33,559 bases of DNA from Burkholderiales bacterium (lineage in GTDB: Bacteria > Pseudomonadota > Gammaproteobacteria > Burkholderiales > Burkholderiaceae_C): assembly GCA_947377275.1 (NCBI GenBank), contig CANCFV010000025.1:1-33559 (forward strand), in the 5' to 3' direction. The stretch's first letter is position 1; each line of letters opens with the position of its first letter. Position numbers and translations under genes: made by a program. Under the pieces are notes generated by a model that was not told where the DNA came from, did not search any database, and saw only the letters and a program-made list of their open reading frames with translations. Shown here one piece after another: positions 1 to 7,388 of this stretch.

Positions 1-1080
1 GCCCAAACGGGCAGCAGCGACGGCAGCATCAGCAAATGCGACCGCGCGCTGGGCACCTTGGCGGTGGCCGAGCCGCAAAACGAAATCATCGCCCGCCTGA
101 CGCAGTACAAGCTGGGCTCGCCCTCCACGATGCTGCGCATGATCGCGCAAGAGTCCGGCTGCTTCCATGTGGTTGAACGCGGCGTGGCCATGCAAAACAT
201 CCAGCAAGAACGCGCCCTGGCAGCCGATGGCATGCTGCACGAAGACGCCAACGTGGGCGGCGGCCAGCTGCAAGCGGCCGACTTTGTGCTGACGCCCTCG
301 GTGCAGTTCTCAGACGACACGGGCGGCATGGGCGCGGCCGTGGGTGGCTTGCTCGGCCGCTTGCCAGGCGTGCTGGGCTCTTTGGGCGGACTGGCCGGTG
401 GCCTGACGTTCAAAGAAGCCGAAACCACCTTATTGCTGGCCGACGTGCGCTCGGGCATCCAGGTGGCCAGCGCCGAAGGTCAAGCCAAGAAGATGGACTT
501 CAGCGTGGGCGGTTGGGGCTGGGGTGGCATGGGATGGGCGGCTGCCGGCGGCTACTCCAAAACACCCGAAGGCAAACTGATCGCGGCCAGCTTGCTGGAC
601 AACTTCAACCGCATCGTGGCCACCATCCGCAACAAGCCCAGCCTGGTCCAAAACACATCGAAAGCCTCGCGCGTGAACGCGGCCGCCTCCACCAAAGCCA
701 CCCAGCCCATTGGCCGCGTGGCGCGGTTGGCACCACCTGCAGCCGGTCCCAGCAGCAATGGCCTGTTGCCATCGGGCTTGATCGGCAACTTCGCCGGCTC
801 GTTTGAGGGGCAAGACGAGGGCAACTTCAGCGCCGTCGTCGGCGCCAACGGCGTGGTCTCGGGCAGCGGTTACTCGAACAAGTACAACGTGGCCTTCGTG
901 GTCTCTGGCTTGGTCAGCGCCACCGGCGATGTGCAAATGACCGGCTCGGGCAAAGCCGGCTCGGCCACCTTCGTGGGGCAGATCGACCAAGGCAGCGGCG
1001 GCGTGATCGGCCAATGGCGTTGGGTGTCGGGCCCTGGCAAAGGCACGCCGGGCGGCAGCTTCCAAGGTCAGCGCGAGTGA
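1..1080 (+). CDS. CsgG-like outer-membrane-associated protein with glycine-rich C-terminal domain (5' truncated)
   Basis: The frame is open from base 1, so the true start lies left of the window; the first 359 visible residues end at a TGA at 1078-1080. The first half resembles the CsgG family of curli secretion channels and related lipoproteins: an ALGTLAVAE stretch, then a block reading MLRMIAQESGCFHVVERG, then a Gly-rich segment and KEAETTLLLADVRSGIQVASAEG, as in the CsgG barrel-forming region. A Ser/Ala/Pro-rich linker follows, and the last ~100 residues form a repetitive Gly/Ser/Val segment with F-x-G-x-D-x-G-x-F and G-x-VSG-x-G patterns, likely a beta-rich domain. The lipoprotein signal expected for CsgG cannot be seen because the N-terminus is missing. 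No csgE/csgF partner is visible. The family assignment is inferred from motif resemblance and the substrate is unknown. Confidence 0.65.
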   Translation, partial: AQTGSSDGSISKCDRALGTLAVAEPQNEIIARLTQYKLGSPSTMLRMIAQESGCFHVVERGVAMQNIQQERALAADGMLHEDANVGGGQLQAADFVLTPSVQFSDDTGGMGAAVGGLLGRLPGVLGSLGGLAGGLTFKEAETTLLLADVRSGIQVASAEGQAKKMDFSVGGWGWGGMGWAAAGGYSKTPEGKLIAASLLDNFNRIVATIRNKPSLVQNTSKASRVNAAASTKATQPIGRVARLAPPAAGPSSNGLLPSGLIGNFAGSFEGQDEGNFSAVVGANGVVSGSGYSNKYNVAFVVSGLVSATGDVQMTGSGKAGSATFVGQIDQGSGGVIGQWRWVSGPGKGTPGGSFQGQRE

Positions 1081-1084
1081 GGCT

Positions 1085-1102
1085 GGGGGCTCAAAGGCCC
1101 CC
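1085..1102. terminator. GC-rich hairpin between convergent genes
   Basis: GGGGGC (1085-1090) and GCCCCC (1097-1102) form a perfect 6-bp stem around a 6-nt loop, 5 bp after the CsgG-like stop and 35 bp beyond the cynS stop on the other strand. There is no T-run on either side, so it may be only a weak bidirectional terminator or an mRNA 3'-end stabiliser. Confidence 0.4.
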
Positions 1103-1136
1103 GCCCCATGAGCCCGCCTTAGCCCGATCAGACCCA

Positions 1137-1580
1137 TCAATACGTCTTGTAAGGCAAGAACTTGCCCGACATGACGATGCTGACACGGTCGCCCATGGGG
1201 TTGGGCTCGCGCTGCAGGTCCATCTTGAAGTCAATGGCGCTCATGATGCCGTCGCCGAATTCTTCGTGGATCAGCGCTTTGAAGGTGGTGCCGTACACGC
1301 TGATCAGCTCATAGAAGCGGTAGATCAGCGGGTCGGTGGGCACGCTGGTTGGCAGGCTGCCTTTGTAAGGCACCTCTTGCAACCACAGCATCGCTTCTTC
1401 GGGCAGGTCAAACACCTTGCCCAAGATGGCGGCCTGCTCGGCCGTGAGCGTCATCTGGCCCAGGCAAGCGGCCGTGACCCACTCTTTGCTCAGGCCCACT
1501 TGGGTGGCCACGTCGGCCCATTTGATGCCCTTCTTGACCTTGGCTTGGATGATGAGGTCGGTGACGTCTTCGCGGTTCAT
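1137..1580 (-). CDS. cynS: Cyanate hydratase (cyanase)
   Basis: This 147-aa protein matches cyanase over its full length (the E. coli enzyme is 156 aa). Cyanase converts cyanate plus bicarbonate to carbamate and CO2, and carbamate decays to ammonia and CO2. The N-terminal part is the helical domain (KKGIKWADVATQVGLSKEWV). The C-terminal catalytic domain holds PLIYRFYELISVYG, carrying the Arg and Glu of the active site, and GIMSAIDF, carrying the active-site Ser. The protein ends in the family-typical SGKFLPYKTY-like tail. The start at 1580 is supported by GAAGGAG 7 nt upstream; the frame stays open further upstream but that extension has no similarity. It is the last gene of the putative cynABD-DUF1348-cynS operon and implies use of cyanate as a nitrogen source or its detoxification in the cytoplasm. 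Confidence 0.95.
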   Translation of the reverse strand: MNREDVTDLIIQAKVKKGIKWADVATQVGLSKEWVTAACLGQMTLTAEQAAILGKVFDLPEEAMLWLQEVPYKGSLPTSVPTDPLIYRFYELISVYGTTFKALIHEEFGDGIMSAIDFKMDLQREPNPMGDRVSIVMSGKFLPYKTY

Positions 1581-1644
1581 GGTGTGCTCCTTCAGCGTGG
1601 ATGCGGGTGATGAGGGGATGGTCAGGGGGGAGTGAGTGTCCGCC

Positions 1645-2070
1645 TCAGCGAAGGCAGCGCTCGGCCTCGGTGATAGCGACGTCGTTGATGCTTGCCTCGC
1701 GGCGGGCCATGAAGCCGTGGGCGTCGAAGGTCCAGTTCTCGTTTCCATAGGCGCGGAACCACTGGCCTGCGTCGTCGTGGTACTCGTACTCAAAGCACAC
1801 GGCGATCTTGTCGTCGGTGAAGGCAAACAGGCGCTTCTTGAGCTTGTACTGGTGTTCCTTGGCCCACTTGCGCTCCAGGAAAGCCACGATGGCTTCACGG
1901 CCTTGCAAGAACTCGCTGCGGTTGCGCCACCACGAGTCGGGCGTGTAGGCCAGCGAACAGCGCACGGGGTCTTTGCTGTTCCAGGCGTCTTCGGCCATCT
2001 GCACCTTCAAGCGCGCGGTCTCTTCGGTGAAAGGCGGCAGCGGCGGGCGGCTGGTGGGGGTTGTGCTCAT
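1645..2070 (-). CDS. DUF1348 / NTF2-like (SnoaL-fold) protein
   Basis: This 141-aa protein belongs by recognition to the DUF1348 family of the NTF2-like superfamily, small alpha+beta barrel proteins that bind or act on small molecules. Visible hallmarks are the N-terminal helix [11 protein letters not shown], the conserved [24 protein letters not shown] block, the strand [15 protein letters not shown] and the closing [23 protein letters not shown]. No catalytic role has been assigned to the family as far as I know. It lies 23 bp after cynD and 64 bp before cynS on the same strand, so it is probably cotranscribed and may have an accessory role in cyanate metabolism; that role is inference. The ribosome-binding site is weak (only a GAGA upstream of the ATG). 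Confidence 0.85.
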   Translation of the reverse strand: MSTTPTSRPPLPPFTEETARLKVQMAEDAWNSKDPVRCSLAYTPDSWWRNRSEFLQGREAIVAFLERKWAKEHQYKLKKRLFAFTDDKIAVCFEYEYHDDAGQWFRAYGNENWTFDAHGFMARREASINDVAITEAERCLR

Positions 2071-2093
2071 GGGGGTCTCAGCGGGTGAAGGGT

Positions 2094-2957
2094 TCAGGCG
2101 GCCAGGCCGGGGCGAACCTCGGGGGGTGTCATGGGTGCGCGGCCATGGCTCAGGTCTTTGGCGCGGCTCACCAAAAAGTCGACCAAGTGGTTGCGCAAGG
2201 CATAGAACTGCGGCTCGTGGTGCAGGCCAGCCCGCTGACGGTCACGCGGCAAGGTGTTGACCACGATCTCGGCGATGCGTGCGCGCGGGCCGTTGCCCAT
2301 CAGCAAGATCTTGTCGGCCAACAAGATGGCCTCGTCCACATCGTGCGTGATCATGAACACCGTCTGCTTGGTCTGTGCGCAAATGCGCAGCAGCTCGTCT
2401 TGGATGGTGCCGCGCGTGAGCGCATCGAGCGCACCAAAAGGCTCGTCGAGCAAGAGCATCTTGGGCTCGATGGCAAAGGCGCGGGCAATGCCCACACGTT
2501 GCTTCATGCCGCCCGACAGCTGCGAGGGCTTCTTGTCCAGCGCTGCACCCAAGCCCACCATCTGCACATAGGTTTCGACCTGCGCATTGACATCGGCGCG
2601 GCTTTTGGCGGGCCACTTCGAGCGCACCGCAAAGGCGATGTTTTCACGCACCGTGAGCCAGGGCATCAAGGCGTGACCCTGAAAGACCACACCGCGCTCC
2701 AGCCCCGGTGCGACCACCTCGCGGCCGTCCATGAACACATGCCCGGCGCTGGCGTGCTCCAAGCCCGCCAAGGCGTTGAGGATGGTGGTCTTGCCGCAAC
2801 CCGAGTGCCCAATGATGCAGACGAACTCACCACGCTGAATGCGAAAGTGCACGCCCTCGAACACAGCCTCGGTGGCGCCTGGGTAGGTCTTGCCCAAGCC
2901 TTCGACTTGCAGGAAGGGGCGCCCGTCTGGCGTTGACTTTGAAGGATCAGTCTGCAT
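2094..2957 (-). CDS. cynD: Cyanate/nitrate-type ABC transporter ATP-binding protein
   Basis: This 287-aa ABC ATPase energises import through the CynB-like permease. It shows Walker [10 protein letters not shown], a Q-loop region [17 protein letters not shown], the signature [14 protein letters not shown], Walker [17 protein letters not shown] and the switch histidine in MITHDVDEA. The sequence is of the NrtD/CynD/SsuB/TauB type. Assignment to cyanate rests on cynS in the same operon; a nitrate or taurine system would look similar in sequence. Its start overlaps the 3' end of the permease gene by 11 bp, indicating translational coupling, with AAGGCGGTGAG just before the ATG. The C-terminal tail after the ATPase core contains the LPRDR segment typical of the NrtD/CynD group. 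Confidence 0.9.
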   Translation of the reverse strand: MQTDPSKSTPDGRPFLQVEGLGKTYPGATEAVFEGVHFRIQRGEFVCIIGHSGCGKTTILNALAGLEHASAGHVFMDGREVVAPGLERGVVFQGHALMPWLTVRENIAFAVRSKWPAKSRADVNAQVETYVQMVGLGAALDKKPSQLSGGMKQRVGIARAFAIEPKMLLLDEPFGALDALTRGTIQDELLRICAQTKQTVFMITHDVDEAILLADKILLMGNGPRARIAEIVVNTLPRDRQRAGLHHEPQFYALRNHLVDFLVSRAKDLSHGRAPMTPPEVRPGLAA

Positions 2958-3834
2958 AGCTCACCGCCTTTTGCAAGCGGGCAAAGGCCGCGTCCAAAAT
3001 CATGCCCACCACGCCAATGCACAAGATCGCAAAGATCACGTCGGGCAGAGACAGGTTGTTCCACTCGTTCCAGACAAAGTAGCCGATGCCTGTGCCGCCC
3101 ACCAGCATCTCGGCCGCCACGATCACCAGCCACGCAATGCCCATGCTGATGCGCATGCCCGTGACGATGGTGGGGGCCGCTGCGGGCAAGATCACTTCAC
3201 GGGCTGTGCGCCAGGCCGAGACCTCCAGCGTGCGGGCCACGTTGAGCCACTCTTTGCGCACGTTGGCCACGCCAAAGGCGGTGTTGATCAGCATGGGCCA
3301 GATCGAGCAAATGAAGATCACGAAGATGCCCGAGATGGCCGAGTCCTTGATGGTGTAAAGCGCCAGCGGCATCCACGCCAAAGGCGAGATGGGCTTGAGC
3401 ACCTGGATGAACGGGTCAACGGCCCGGTGCAGCAGCGGCGACATGCCAATGGCAAAGCCCAGCGGGATGGCCACCAGCGCGGCGATCAAGTAGCCCAAGG
3501 CGACGCGGCCCAGTGAATAAGCCACCTGGATGCCCACGCCCTTGTCGTTGGGGCCGTTGTCGTAGAACGGGTCGCTCAGGTGGTGCGCCACCACGCGCCC
3601 CATCTGCGCCAGCGTGGGGAAGCTCGACGCGCCACCGGGCTCGCCCGGCGCAGCCGCTGGGTCTTTGCCCATGAGCTTCATGTACTCGATCTGCTCGGCA
3701 GAAAGCTTGGGTGCTGCCACCTGCTTGGGCAGCGTCGCCAGGTACCAAATGCCCAGCAGCACCGCCAGGATCAAGGCCGAGAGCAGGGCCGCTCGGGCCC
3801 GCTCGCTGCGCCACCATGTTGACTGCACGTTCAT
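2947..3834 (-). CDS. cynB: Cyanate/nitrate-type ABC transporter permease
   Basis: This 295-aa inner-membrane permease belongs to the NrtB/CynB/CmpB group. The N-terminus has a short cytoplasmic stretch and a first membrane segment (ALLSALILAVLLGIWYLA). A polar periplasmic stretch follows, then the BPD_transp_1 core with several hydrophobic helices. The EAA-type loop that contacts the ATPase reads EWLNVARTLEVSAWRTAREVI, followed by PAAAPTIVTGMR, and this is highly characteristic of the family. It lies 9 bp after cynA and overlaps cynD by 11 bp. GAGG 8 nt before the ATG supports the start. The substrate is inferred to be cyanate from cynS. Confidence 0.9.
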   Translation of the reverse strand: MNVQSTWWRSERARAALLSALILAVLLGIWYLATLPKQVAAPKLSAEQIEYMKLMGKDPAAAPGEPGGASSFPTLAQMGRVVAHHLSDPFYDNGPNDKGVGIQVAYSLGRVALGYLIAALVAIPLGFAIGMSPLLHRAVDPFIQVLKPISPLAWMPLALYTIKDSAISGIFVIFICSIWPMLINTAFGVANVRKEWLNVARTLEVSAWRTAREVILPAAAPTIVTGMRISMGIAWLVIVAAEMLVGGTGIGYFVWNEWNNLSLPDVIFAILCIGVVGMILDAAFARLQKAVSYAD

Positions 3835-3843
3835 GCGAAGGCC

Positions 3844-5259
3844 TCAGGTGCGCTTGATCGCAAAGCTGTTGATGTAAGGCTCGGGCTTCATGGGGTCGAA
3901 CGCCTTGCCCATGACCTTGAAGCCTGGGTAGGCCGTGCCGGTGGGTGGCGTCTCACCCAAGGCCTTCATGTGCTTCTTGGCATCGGTCAGCAAGAAGACC
4001 TTCTCGGCCAGTTGCTGGTAGTTGACCTCGCCCTTCACATAGCCCCAGCGCTTCATCTGCGTGAGCATCCACACCGCCATCGATTGCCACGGGATGGGGT
4101 TGAAGTCGGCGCGGTCAGGCACGTTGCGCACATTGCCCAGGCCGTCGGCGAACTTGCCGGTCAGCACCTGGGTCAGCACGGCTTCGGGCTGGTTGAGGTA
4201 TTCCTTGGGCGCAATCACCTTGGCGATCAGCTCACGGTTCTTGGCCTGGCGGGCCATGGCGGCCGAGGTCAGCACCGCGCGGTACAGGGCCGCGAAGGTG
4301 TTGGGGTTTTGTTCGATGAACTCGCCGCTGGTGCCAAAGGCGCAGCAAGGGTGGCCATCCCAAATGTCTTTGGTGAGGATGTGGATGAAGCCCACTTCGT
4401 CATAGACGGCGCGCTGGTTGAAGGGGTCGGGGCCGAGGTAGCCGTCGATGTTGCCGGCGCGCAGGTTGGCTACCATCTCGGGCGGCGGCACCACGCGGAT
4501 CTGGATGTCCTTGTCGGGGTCCAGGCCCGCCTCCGCCACGTAGTAGCGCAGCAAGAAGTTGTGCATCGAATACTCAAAGGGCACCGCGAACTTGAAGCCC
4601 TTCCAGTCTTTGGGGTCGCGCTTGTCTTTGTGCTTGAGGGCCAGCGTGATCGCTTGTCCATTGGTGTTCTGGATGGTGGCCACGTGCATGGGCTTGGCCA
4701 CCGAGCCCAGCCCCATGCTGATCGACAAAGGCATGGGCGACAAGAAATGCGTGGCGTCGTATTCCTTGTTGATCATCTTGTCTCGGATCAGGGCCCAGCC
4801 GGCCGTCTTGACCACGCTCACGTCCAGCCCCTGCTTTTTGTAAAAGCCCAAGGGGTGCGCCATGATCAAGGGGGTGGCGCAGGTGATGGGGATGAAGCCG
4901 ATCTTGAGCTGCTTCTTTTCCAGCGGCGCCGACTCTTCGGCCATGGCCTGCAGGCTGGCCGTGGGCAACACGCTGCCGATGGCCGCCATGGCCGTGCCCT
5001 TGCCCACCGCGCGCAAGAAGCGGCGACGCACCTCGTCTTGCGGGAACAGGGCTTTGACCAAGCTGGCCTGGATGAACTCGCGCGAATAGGCCTCGAAGTC
5101 GGCGCTCTCGCTGCGCTGCACCAGCGTCTGCACGGCGGCGTCACGTCCGGCCTGGGCGGCCAGCGCGGCGTCGTGCTCTTCGGGGGCGTGGTCTTGCCCG
5201 CAGGCACAGCCCAGGCGCAAAGGGCGATCGGGGTCGAAGGGGTTGAAGTAGCGGCTCAT
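3844..5259 (-). CDS. cynA: CynA/NrtA-like substrate-binding protein with long N-terminal leader and Tat-like motif
   Basis: This 471-aa protein is the binding component of the CmpA/NrtA/CynA family. Family blocks include IGFIPITCATPLIMAHPLGF, MINKEYDATHFLSPMP, the NTNGQAITLALK region and YLGPDPFNQRAVY. A twin-arginine-like motif RRRFLRAVG is at residues 78-86, followed by a modest hydrophobic stretch and ASLQAMA. Unusually, about 77 residues precede it, beginning MSRYFNPFDPDRPLRLGCACG with a Cys-x-Cys pair at 18/20. The start at 5259 is preferred over an upstream ATG because CTGGAG precedes it at good spacing and the further upstream residues look random. It is the first gene of the cyn operon, 117 bp downstream of the response-regulator gene. 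Whether the leader is cleaved, or whether export is truly Tat-dependent, cannot be decided from sequence. Confidence 0.88.
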   Translation of the reverse strand: MSRYFNPFDPDRPLRLGCACGQDHAPEEHDAALAAQAGRDAAVQTLVQRSESADFEAYSREFIQASLVKALFPQDEVRRRFLRAVGKGTAMAAIGSVLPTASLQAMAEESAPLEKKQLKIGFIPITCATPLIMAHPLGFYKKQGLDVSVVKTAGWALIRDKMINKEYDATHFLSPMPLSISMGLGSVAKPMHVATIQNTNGQAITLALKHKDKRDPKDWKGFKFAVPFEYSMHNFLLRYYVAEAGLDPDKDIQIRVVPPPEMVANLRAGNIDGYLGPDPFNQRAVYDEVGFIHILTKDIWDGHPCCAFGTSGEFIEQNPNTFAALYRAVLTSAAMARQAKNRELIAKVIAPKEYLNQPEAVLTQVLTGKFADGLGNVRNVPDRADFNPIPWQSMAVWMLTQMKRWGYVKGEVNYQQLAEKVFLLTDAKKHMKALGETPPTGTAYPGFKVMGKAFDPMKPEPYINSFAIKRT

Positions 5260-5334
5260 CGGTGGCTCCAGCACAGGCGATGAGCCACTGTAGGCAGCGG
5301 ACGGCGCGGGCGCCATCGCGGAATTTGGGTTTCG

Positions 5335-5356
5335 CTTGTAGGGCTGGCCCCACAAG
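5335..5356. promoter_or_regulatory. Imperfect inverted repeat between response-regulator gene and cynA
   Basis: CTTGTAGGG (5335-5343) and CCCCACAAG (5348-5356) are inverted with one mismatch and a 4-nt loop. It lies 20 bp after the response-regulator stop and about 75 bp upstream of cynA. It may be a weak terminator or an operator for a dimeric regulator; neither can be proven here. Confidence 0.3.
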
Positions 5357-5376
5357 CCACCCTGCACGCAGTGGGG

Positions 5377-6075
5377 TCAGACCTGAACGAGCTGCTGCCG
5401 CACGGCGTACAGCGCCAGCTCCACGTCGTTGCGGGTGCCGGTTTTCTCGAGGACGCGTGCGCGGTAGGTGGACACGGTGTTGGACGACAAGCTCAGTGCC
5501 TGCGCGATCTGGCCCACCGACTGCCCTTGCGCCAGCAGGCGAAACACCTGGTGCTCGCGCTGTGACAGGGCCTCGTGGCCGGGCTTGTCGCGCAGCTCGT
5601 GCAAGGCGCCCGCCATGGCCTCGGCCACACTGGCCGTGAGGTAAACGCCGCCGGCCGCGGCCTTTCGGATGGCGGCCGTGAGCTCGTCCGGGTCCACCGT
5701 TTTATTCAGGTAGCTGGAGGCACCCGCACGCAGGCAACGCACGGCAAATTGTTTGTCGGGATAGGTGCTGAGCATGAGCACCGCCAGGCGCGGGAACTCG
5801 CCCTTGAGCTGGCGCAACACATCGATGCCATCGCGTCCGGGCAAGGCGATGTCCAGCAAGACCACGTCCAGCCCCGTGCCCCCTTCGGCCATCAAGGCGC
5901 GCACGGCTTGCACCGCTTCGTGCGCGTCGGCGGCCTCGCCCACCACCTGCACCCCGGCCACGTCAGAGAGCAACTGGCGCAGGCCTCGGCGCACCACCAG
6001 GTGGTCATCGACCAGCAAGATGCGGGTCGCGGCGGGCATCGCCAAGGGCGCCGTTGCGTGCGCCGTATGTGACAT
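5377..6075 (-). CDS. NarL/LuxR-family response regulator
   Basis: This 232-aa protein has two domains. Residues ~17-135 form a receiver with the acidic pair D23/D24, the phosphoacceptor D75 in VVLLDIALPG, the conserved Ser/Thr in MLST and K125. Residues ~168-228 form a LuxR-type helix-turn-helix with LSQREHQVFRLLAQGQSVGQIAQAL, LSSNTVSTYRARVLEKTG. This is the architecture of NarL-family transcription factors activated by phosphorylation. Its ATG shares one base with the TGA of the upstream kinase gene, so the two are translationally coupled and are almost certainly partners. Position directly before cynA on the same strand makes control of the cyn genes a reasonable inference. The target sites are not identified. 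Confidence 0.92.
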   Translation of the reverse strand: MSHTAHATAPLAMPAATRILLVDDHLVVRRGLRQLLSDVAGVQVVGEAADAHEAVQAVRALMAEGGTGLDVVLLDIALPGRDGIDVLRQLKGEFPRLAVLMLSTYPDKQFAVRCLRAGASSYLNKTVDPDELTAAIRKAAAGGVYLTASVAEAMAGALHELRDKPGHEALSQREHQVFRLLAQGQSVGQIAQALSLSSNTVSTYRARVLEKTGTRNDVELALYAVRQQLVQV

Positions 6076-7307
6076 CAGGCGGCACCGCGTTGCAGCAGGC
6101 GGCTTTGCGCACCGGCTTGGTACAGCGGCATGCTCAAGATCAGCTGCGTGCCTTGGCCAGGTTGGCTGTCCACGTGCAGCCAGCCGCCGAAGTGGCTGGC
6201 ACGCTCGCGCATGCCCAACATGCCCCAGGCGTCGGGCCGATCAAAGGCGCTGGGCGGCGCGCCGCGGCCGTTGTCTTTCACGCGCAAGGTGATGTCCGAG
6301 GGGGTGGCGCAGATGCGCACGTCCAACTCGGTGGCGCGTGCGTGGCGGGCCACGTTGCTCAGCATCTCTTGGAAGATGCGGAACACCGCGGTGGCGAGCG
6401 GGCCATCTGGGGCCTGCAAGCCCGGGGCGATGTCGATCGCCCACTGGCAGGCAAGCTCGCTGGTGTCGGCAAAGTCACGCACCTGCCACTCCAGCGTGGC
6501 CCACAGGCCTTGGTGGTCCAAGATGGCGGGGCGCAGGTCGGTGATGAGCCGGCCCACGTTGTCCACAGCCTGGTCGATCAGGCCGCGCATGTCTTGGCAT
6601 TTGCAGCGCAAGGCGGGCTCTGCGATCAGCCGCTTTTCAAGCCAGCTCACCTCCATCTTGAGGCCCACCAGCAGGCTGCCAAATTCGTCGTGGATCTCGC
6701 GAGCGATGCGCGTGCGCTCGGCCTCGCGCACCTGTTCGATGTGGGTTTGCAGATCGCGCAACTGCGTTAACGCTTGGGTGAGGTCGGCGGTGCGCTCGGA
6801 AACGCGCTGCTCCAGCAGGTCACGCGCCTCTCGCAAAGCATCCTGCTGGCGTTTGCGCTCGCTGATGTCGACAAAGGTGACGACCGCACCCAGCACCTCT
6901 TCGCCATCCAAAATGGGGTAAGACGAGTACTCGGCGGCAAACGGGCGGCCATCGCGGCGCCACAGCGCCTCGGTGTCGATGCGGCACGACACACCGGCGC
7001 GGAAGGCGTTGTAGATCGGGCATTGGCCGACCGGGTAGGCGCGCCCGTCGGCGTGCGTGTGGTGCGCCAGCTCGTGCATGTTGAGCCCCAGCACCTCTTC
7101 GGGCTCATAGCCCAGCATGCGGGCACCGGCACGGTTGATGAAGGTGCACCGCCCGTCCATGTCGATGCCATAAACGCCCTCGCCGGTCGATTCGAGCAGC
7201 AAGCCCAGGCGGTCACGCCAGACGGCGGCTGCGCGAGAGTGCGAGGCGTCGCGCTGGGGCGACTCCTCGGCAAAGGCGGCGAATGGGGTAGGCACCGGGA
7301 TGGACAT
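6075..7307 (-). CDS. Soluble PAS-domain sensor histidine kinase, NarX-type (HPK7)
   Basis: This protein is 410 aa from the preferred ATG at 7307; an ATG at 7352 would add 15 residues, and neither has a strong ribosome-binding site. A PAS domain spans ~35-150 (GVYGIDMDGRCTFINRAGARMLGY) and includes the segment HHTHADGRAYPVGQCPI, a His/Cys-containing signature seen in many PAS kinases. A coiled coil runs ~152-205. The HisKA_3 box REIHDEFGSLLVGLKMEV places the phospho-His at 206, and a HATPase domain has FQEMLSNVARHA (N-box), DNGRG and GMLGMRERA. I see no membrane segment, so it should act in the cytoplasm. It phosphorylates the coupled NarL-type regulator. The signal is unknown; cyanate or nitrogen status is a guess from the neighbourhood. 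Confidence 0.9.
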   Translation of the reverse strand: MSIPVPTPFAAFAEESPQRDASHSRAAAVWRDRLGLLLESTGEGVYGIDMDGRCTFINRAGARMLGYEPEEVLGLNMHELAHHTHADGRAYPVGQCPIYNAFRAGVSCRIDTEALWRRDGRPFAAEYSSYPILDGEEVLGAVVTFVDISERKRQQDALREARDLLEQRVSERTADLTQALTQLRDLQTHIEQVREAERTRIAREIHDEFGSLLVGLKMEVSWLEKRLIAEPALRCKCQDMRGLIDQAVDNVGRLITDLRPAILDHQGLWATLEWQVRDFADTSELACQWAIDIAPGLQAPDGPLATAVFRIFQEMLSNVARHARATELDVRICATPSDITLRVKDNGRGAPPSAFDRPDAWGMLGMRERASHFGGWLHVDSQPGQGTQLILSMPLYQAGAQSRLLQRGAA

Positions 7308-7388
7308 GGTGCCAACACAGGTGCAAGCCGCGTGCCACCGGGCCACATGCAAACCCGCGGCAAAACCACTGCACGCGCTGGAGCGCCC

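Noticed and set aside
1581-1898. N-terminal extension of cyanase
   Set aside because: It has no similarity and overlaps the DUF1348 gene on the same strand in another frame; the ATG at 1580 has GAAGGAG.
3970-5283. A 437-codon plus-strand frame opposite cynA
   Set aside because: It is antisense to a clear family member, has His/Leu/Val/Gly-rich shadow composition and no ribosome-binding site or motif.
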